Shown one piece after another: positions 60,555-64,000 of a stretch of 64,000 nucleotides of DNA. This DNA is from Corynespora cassiicola. Lineage: Eukaryota; Ascomycota; Dothideomycetes; Pleosporales; Corynesporascaceae. The stretch's first letter is position 1; each line of letters starts with the position of its first letter. The notes under the pieces were generated by a model, which was given only the letters and a program-made list of their open reading frames with translations, was not told where the DNA came from and did no database searches. Position numbers and translations under genes: made by a program. The stretch is from the NCBI GenBank assembly GCA_022059125.1, contig JAEUWY010000016.1, positions 1,612,001-1,676,000 on the forward strand. Direction: 5' to 3'.

Positions 60555-63500
60555 TTATTTCTAGAAAATAAACTTTTTTTTTATAGGTAAGTTTTTTTGT
60601 TCTAACCCCGTGTAGTAGTGGATAATGTGTTTTTTTTGGTATTTTTTTAGCAGTTGCTGATAATTTTGCAGATTTTTTTTTAGTTTCTAAGTGTTTTCCG
60701 AATCGGGGTATTCTTTCTATTTAACTAGGAATTTCTGAACAAACTGTTTGTTTTAGAACTTTTCTCGCCTGATCTCGCGGTAGTCTAGCAGTGCTTTAAT
60801 TTTAAATTTAACTTCTTTTTCTGTCTCGTAATAGAAGTATTTTTAGACTGGTGTTTCGGCGTCGGCAGGTTCTAATAGTAACACATAAAATACTAGGTGT
60901 ATTCTAGTATTGGCAGAGAGTTGAAGTTTATAGTTAACTGGTTCTTTCCGTTCTAGAATTAAAAATAGTCCGACTTTAACGTGATCTAGTTTTTTGCTTA
61001 GTTGTTTTGTTTAAAGATTTTTTGTGAAAAAGTACACTTTATCCTCTTTTTTTAGCTAAGGTGCCATTTTTCGTTTCTGATTAATATAAGAAATAGTCTT
61101 ACGTTGTGCTGTTTTAATATTTTTTTGTAATTGTTTGTAAAGTTCTCGTAATTCTTCTGATTTGTCTATTACTTAGCTTGCAACTGGCTTAATTCGTTCT
61201 TTCTTAATTCTTAGTAATAGGAGATTTGGGTGTGTCCCGTGTAATGTATAATAAGGAGATTGCTTTGTTGTTACTGATTCTCTGTTATTAAATGCGAGTT
61301 GTGCTATAGGTAGTAGTAATACCTAATTATTCTGTTTTTGGTTGCTATACATCCGTAGGTATATTTTTATAGTCTAGTTTGTTCTTTCTGTTTAACCGTC
61401 TGTCTGTAGATAGTATACTATTAATAATTTTCTTTTAATTCTGATAGCTGATATTAATATTGTCTAGTAGTTTAACGTGAAGAGTTTGTCTCTGTTGCTA
61501 ATAATTGATTAAGGTAATCCGTAATATCTAACTACGCGATCTAGAATAACCTGTGCTAGTTCTAGTATAGTGTAGTTATCTTTAAATAGAATTATCTCTG
61601 CGTATTTCGTAAATCTGTCTATAACTACTAGAATAGCATTATAAAGTACTTTAGAAACTGGGTTCTGAGACATAGGTAGTCCAGTAACGAAGTCTATAGC
61701 AATATCTGTTTAGAGTTTATCTGGTATTTCTATAGCTTGTAGCTCTCCGTACTGAGCGTGTGTGCTGTGCTTATTCTTCTAATATGTTGTGCATTTCTTG
61801 ATAAACTTCGTTACTTTGTTCTTTAATCCAGGGATGTTGTACGTCCGTTGTATCAGTTTAATCGTCTGTTTGACACCTGGGTATCCGTACAACGGATTTT
61901 CGTAATACTGCTAGATGATAGTTTAATAAAATTCTTTTAGTACTTATTAATGTACTGTTATAATAAGATTGATACTGCGTGCTGGTCTTAAAGTGCTGTC
62001 TGGCGCTTACTTAAGGATAGCAGCTTTGTTTATTAACTTAGTTTCTGTGATGTCCGTTCTTCGGCTTAGAGCGTCTGCTTATCTATTTTCTTTGTCTAGT
62101 ATATAGATAATTTTGAATTTGTACTATCTTAGTTTTTTACTCTATCTGGTATGTCGTCGGTCTAATAGTTTGGTTATTATAAATATTATTAGATTTTTAT
62201 AGTCCGAATATACTGTGAGTTCTGAACAGCTTTCTGCATAGATTTTCTAATATTTAAAAGAGTCTACGATGGCAAGTAATTCTTTGTTATAAATATTGTA
62301 ATTTTCTTTAGCTCCGCTGAACTTTTTTAAATAATAGGCAATCGGGTGCTATTTGCCTTCTTTTTCTTAATTAATATATACTTTTATCGCTAGGTCTGAT
62401 GCGTCTGTTTCTATGCGTAAGGGTTTTTTACTGATAAAAGATATAAAAACTAGTGGTAATATGCTTGCTTTTTTAAGTGTTTTAAAGGCTTGTTGTTAGT
62501 CTGTATCCTACTTAAATAGTATATTTTTTCTTATTAATTTAGTAAGTGGTAGTGCCTTTTCTAAATAGTAGTTAATAAACTGCCTGTTAAAGTTGCAGAA
62601 TTCTAAGAAAGATTATATATTCTTGACGTTCTTTAGCGTTGGCTAGTTCTTAACTACTTTAATTTTCTTTAGACTAATCTTGACTCTGTGTCTTTCTACA
62701 ATGTGTTCTAAGAATTTAACTTCTTTTTTATAGAATTTACATTTCTCTGGTTTGAGTCGTAGCCCTGCTTTTTCTAAACATTCCAGTACTGTTCGTACGT
62801 GCTGGACGTGTTTCTTGAGGTCTTTGGAAAAGACTAAAATGTTATCTAGGTATGCGATAACGAATATGTCTAGGTGTGCTTTTAACACGTTGTTGATAAG
62901 TGCCTGATATATCGCAGGTGCGTTAGTAAGACCGAATAGCATTATAAGATATTTATAGTGCTTATACCGCGTCCGGAATGCTGTTTTCTATTCTTCACCT
63001 TTTTTTATGCGTATTAAGTTGTACGCGCCTCGGAGATCTAAAACTGTAAATATCTGTGCTCTAGATAGTCTATCTCTAAGCTCTTAAATGTTTGGTAGTG
63101 GATATCTGTTCTTAATTATAATGTTATTAAGTTTTCTAAAATCTACATATAACTGTAGAGATCTATCTTTCTTAGAAATAAAAATAATTAGGTATTCCGC
63201 CTCTAACGTTGATTCGCGTATAAATCCTTTTTTAAGGTTTTTATTAAAGTATACTTGTAACGCTACAAGTTCTTTTTCTAATAAACTGTAGATAGGCTCG
63301 AAAGTTAGATACTTTTCTTTCTAAAGAGCTATTTCGCAGTTCTAGAGCTGATGCTTAGATAACACTCTGTTATCTACTTTTTCTCGAAAGAGTAGTTTTT
63401 ATTTGCTGTACTTTTTAGGGATTTCAGAAGTTGCGCGAGTTATTTCTAAAACTCTTATTTTTTTATCTGGTGGCTTCTTATCGGATCTGGTAGAGTTAAC

Positions 63501-64000
63501 TTTTTTTTTTAAAAGCGTCTTATTCGATCTCTTGCTGCCTATGTTATTTAGCGTGATTTTATCTACTATTAAACGCTGCTGATGTGTAGGTTCTGATGTA
63601 ATAGCGCAATTACATCCTATAAACAAAAGCTTTTTTTTTGCCTAATTAATGTATAGGTTGTACTTTCTGAACTATAGAAGTCTTAAAATAATGTTGTAGA
63701 TGGCCGTGCCTATAATATCGAAGGAAATCTCTTTTTAGTGTCTCTGGATGTCTATAATAGTTGTGGCTTTTTAATCTATTAATGCTTTTCCTAGCATCTT
63801 CTTTCTAGTTGCTGTATGGAGGAAATAGGGTCGCTTGTGGGCATACATTTTTACTTTACTACGCTTTATAGCCTGCTGTGAAAAGTAGTTGCGCTAAGCC
63901 TCTATATCTAATAATACTTTTATTTAGTATCTATTAAGCTTAACAGGTAGCTTAACTAAGTTTTCTAAGTTAGTAGCGCATAATGCCTTAGGTTAATTTT
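60555..64000 (-). pseudogene. G3 pol: protease, RT, RNase H, integrase, chromodomain, RIP-mutated
   Basis: Readable from 64000 downward with scattered TAG/TAA. Protease active site near 63907 (Asp-Ile-Glu for Asp-Thr-Gly). RT at about 63320-62643: YVDFRKLNN, NRYPLPNI, KTAFRTRY, FGLTNAPAIYQ and YLDNILVFS (second catalytic Asp changed to Asn). RNase H: ETDASDLAI, KELLAIVDS and ADALSRR. Integrase: GYPGVKQTI (zinc-finger His now Tyr), TDIAIDFVTGLP near 61700, SIISNRDKLFT near 61490 (catalytic Asp now Asn) and the TDGxTERTN block. A C-terminal chromodomain lies at about 60640-60740 (FLVK.KEYPDSENT, LQNYQQLLKKY), which places it in the chromoviruses. The pol is dead as it stands. Confidence 0.88.

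Larger units (their letters stand above)
59509..64000 (-). mobile_element. Gypsy chromovirus G3, least degraded copy, runs off the window
   Basis: 3' LTR at 59509-59944, then (on the minus strand, right to left) protease, RT, RNase H, integrase and chromodomain. GC content and number of readable codons are clearly higher than in G1, G2 and G4. It is inserted in G4. Confidence 0.9.

Noticed and set aside
1..64000. tRNA genes, telomeric repeats or rRNA genes
   Set aside because: No cloverleaf-like segment with the conserved GTTC/GGTTCGA-type arm, no TTAGGG arrays and no rRNA core sequences were recognised by eye; a covariance-model scan would be needed to be sure for tRNAs.

Overview
The window is nuclear DNA of a filamentous ascomycete (Pezizomycotina; a dothideomycete, perhaps Pleosporales, is the best guess). 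The basis is short spliceosomal introns (about 49-83 nt, GT..AG) in conserved fungal genes, HET-domain and secreted-protein genes, and a sharp split between GC-balanced gene blocks and extremely AT-rich blocks. The AT-rich blocks carry transposons whose reading frames are broken mostly by TAA/TAG codons where relatives have CAA/CAG/TGG. That is the signature of repeat-induced point mutation (RIP, C-to-T in CpA context). The genus assignment is inference only.

Layout. 1-9.65 kb is a dense core block: an AlkB-like dioxygenase (cut by the window edge) divergent from PEX7, an alpha/beta hydrolase, a small secreted two-domain Cys-rich protein, a large mitochondrial PPR protein (CIA84-like) and, divergent from it, mitoribosomal protein bS18m. 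9.65-14.04 kb is AT island 1. 14.3-19.0 kb holds a multi-pass membrane protein and a two-exon HET-domain protein. 19.6-26.6 kb is AT island 2, a 7-kb element bounded by inverted repeats that contains two Tc1-like copies. One of these (23519-25649) has an apparently intact three-exon DD34E transposase gene. 26.7-30.6 kb holds one four-exon gene for a degenerate alpha/beta-hydrolase domain followed by a long TPR array. 30.7-34.46 kb is AT island 3 with another Tc1-like copy. 34.46-35.8 kb is GC-balanced but gene-poor. 35.8-64 kb is one continuous nest of RIP-degraded repeats.

The right-hand nest can be resolved by target-site duplications. Two complete Ty3/Gypsy chromoviruses (G1 37095-43853, TSD ATTAC; G2 43933-50879, TSD TAATT) lie 79 bp apart in the same orientation. 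There is also a solo LTR (51197-51568, TSD TTAAA), a Tc1-like copy (53530-55619) and a plus-strand Gypsy element (G4, from 56692). G4 is broken at 59508 by a much less mutated Gypsy element (G3) on the minus strand, which runs off the window. G3 still shows protease, reverse transcriptase, RNase H, integrase and chromodomain. A reading frame on the opposite strand lies between its pol and 3' LTR.

How the parts relate. The first block is housekeeping (peroxisomal import, respiratory-chain and mitoribosome biogenesis). The genes between AT islands (HET protein, pseudo-hydrolase/TPR protein, membrane protein) are of the accessory type associated with non-self recognition. The borders of three AT islands fall within tens of bases of one family of terminal inverted repeat, so the bipartite composition here appears to be set by where repeats landed and were mutated.
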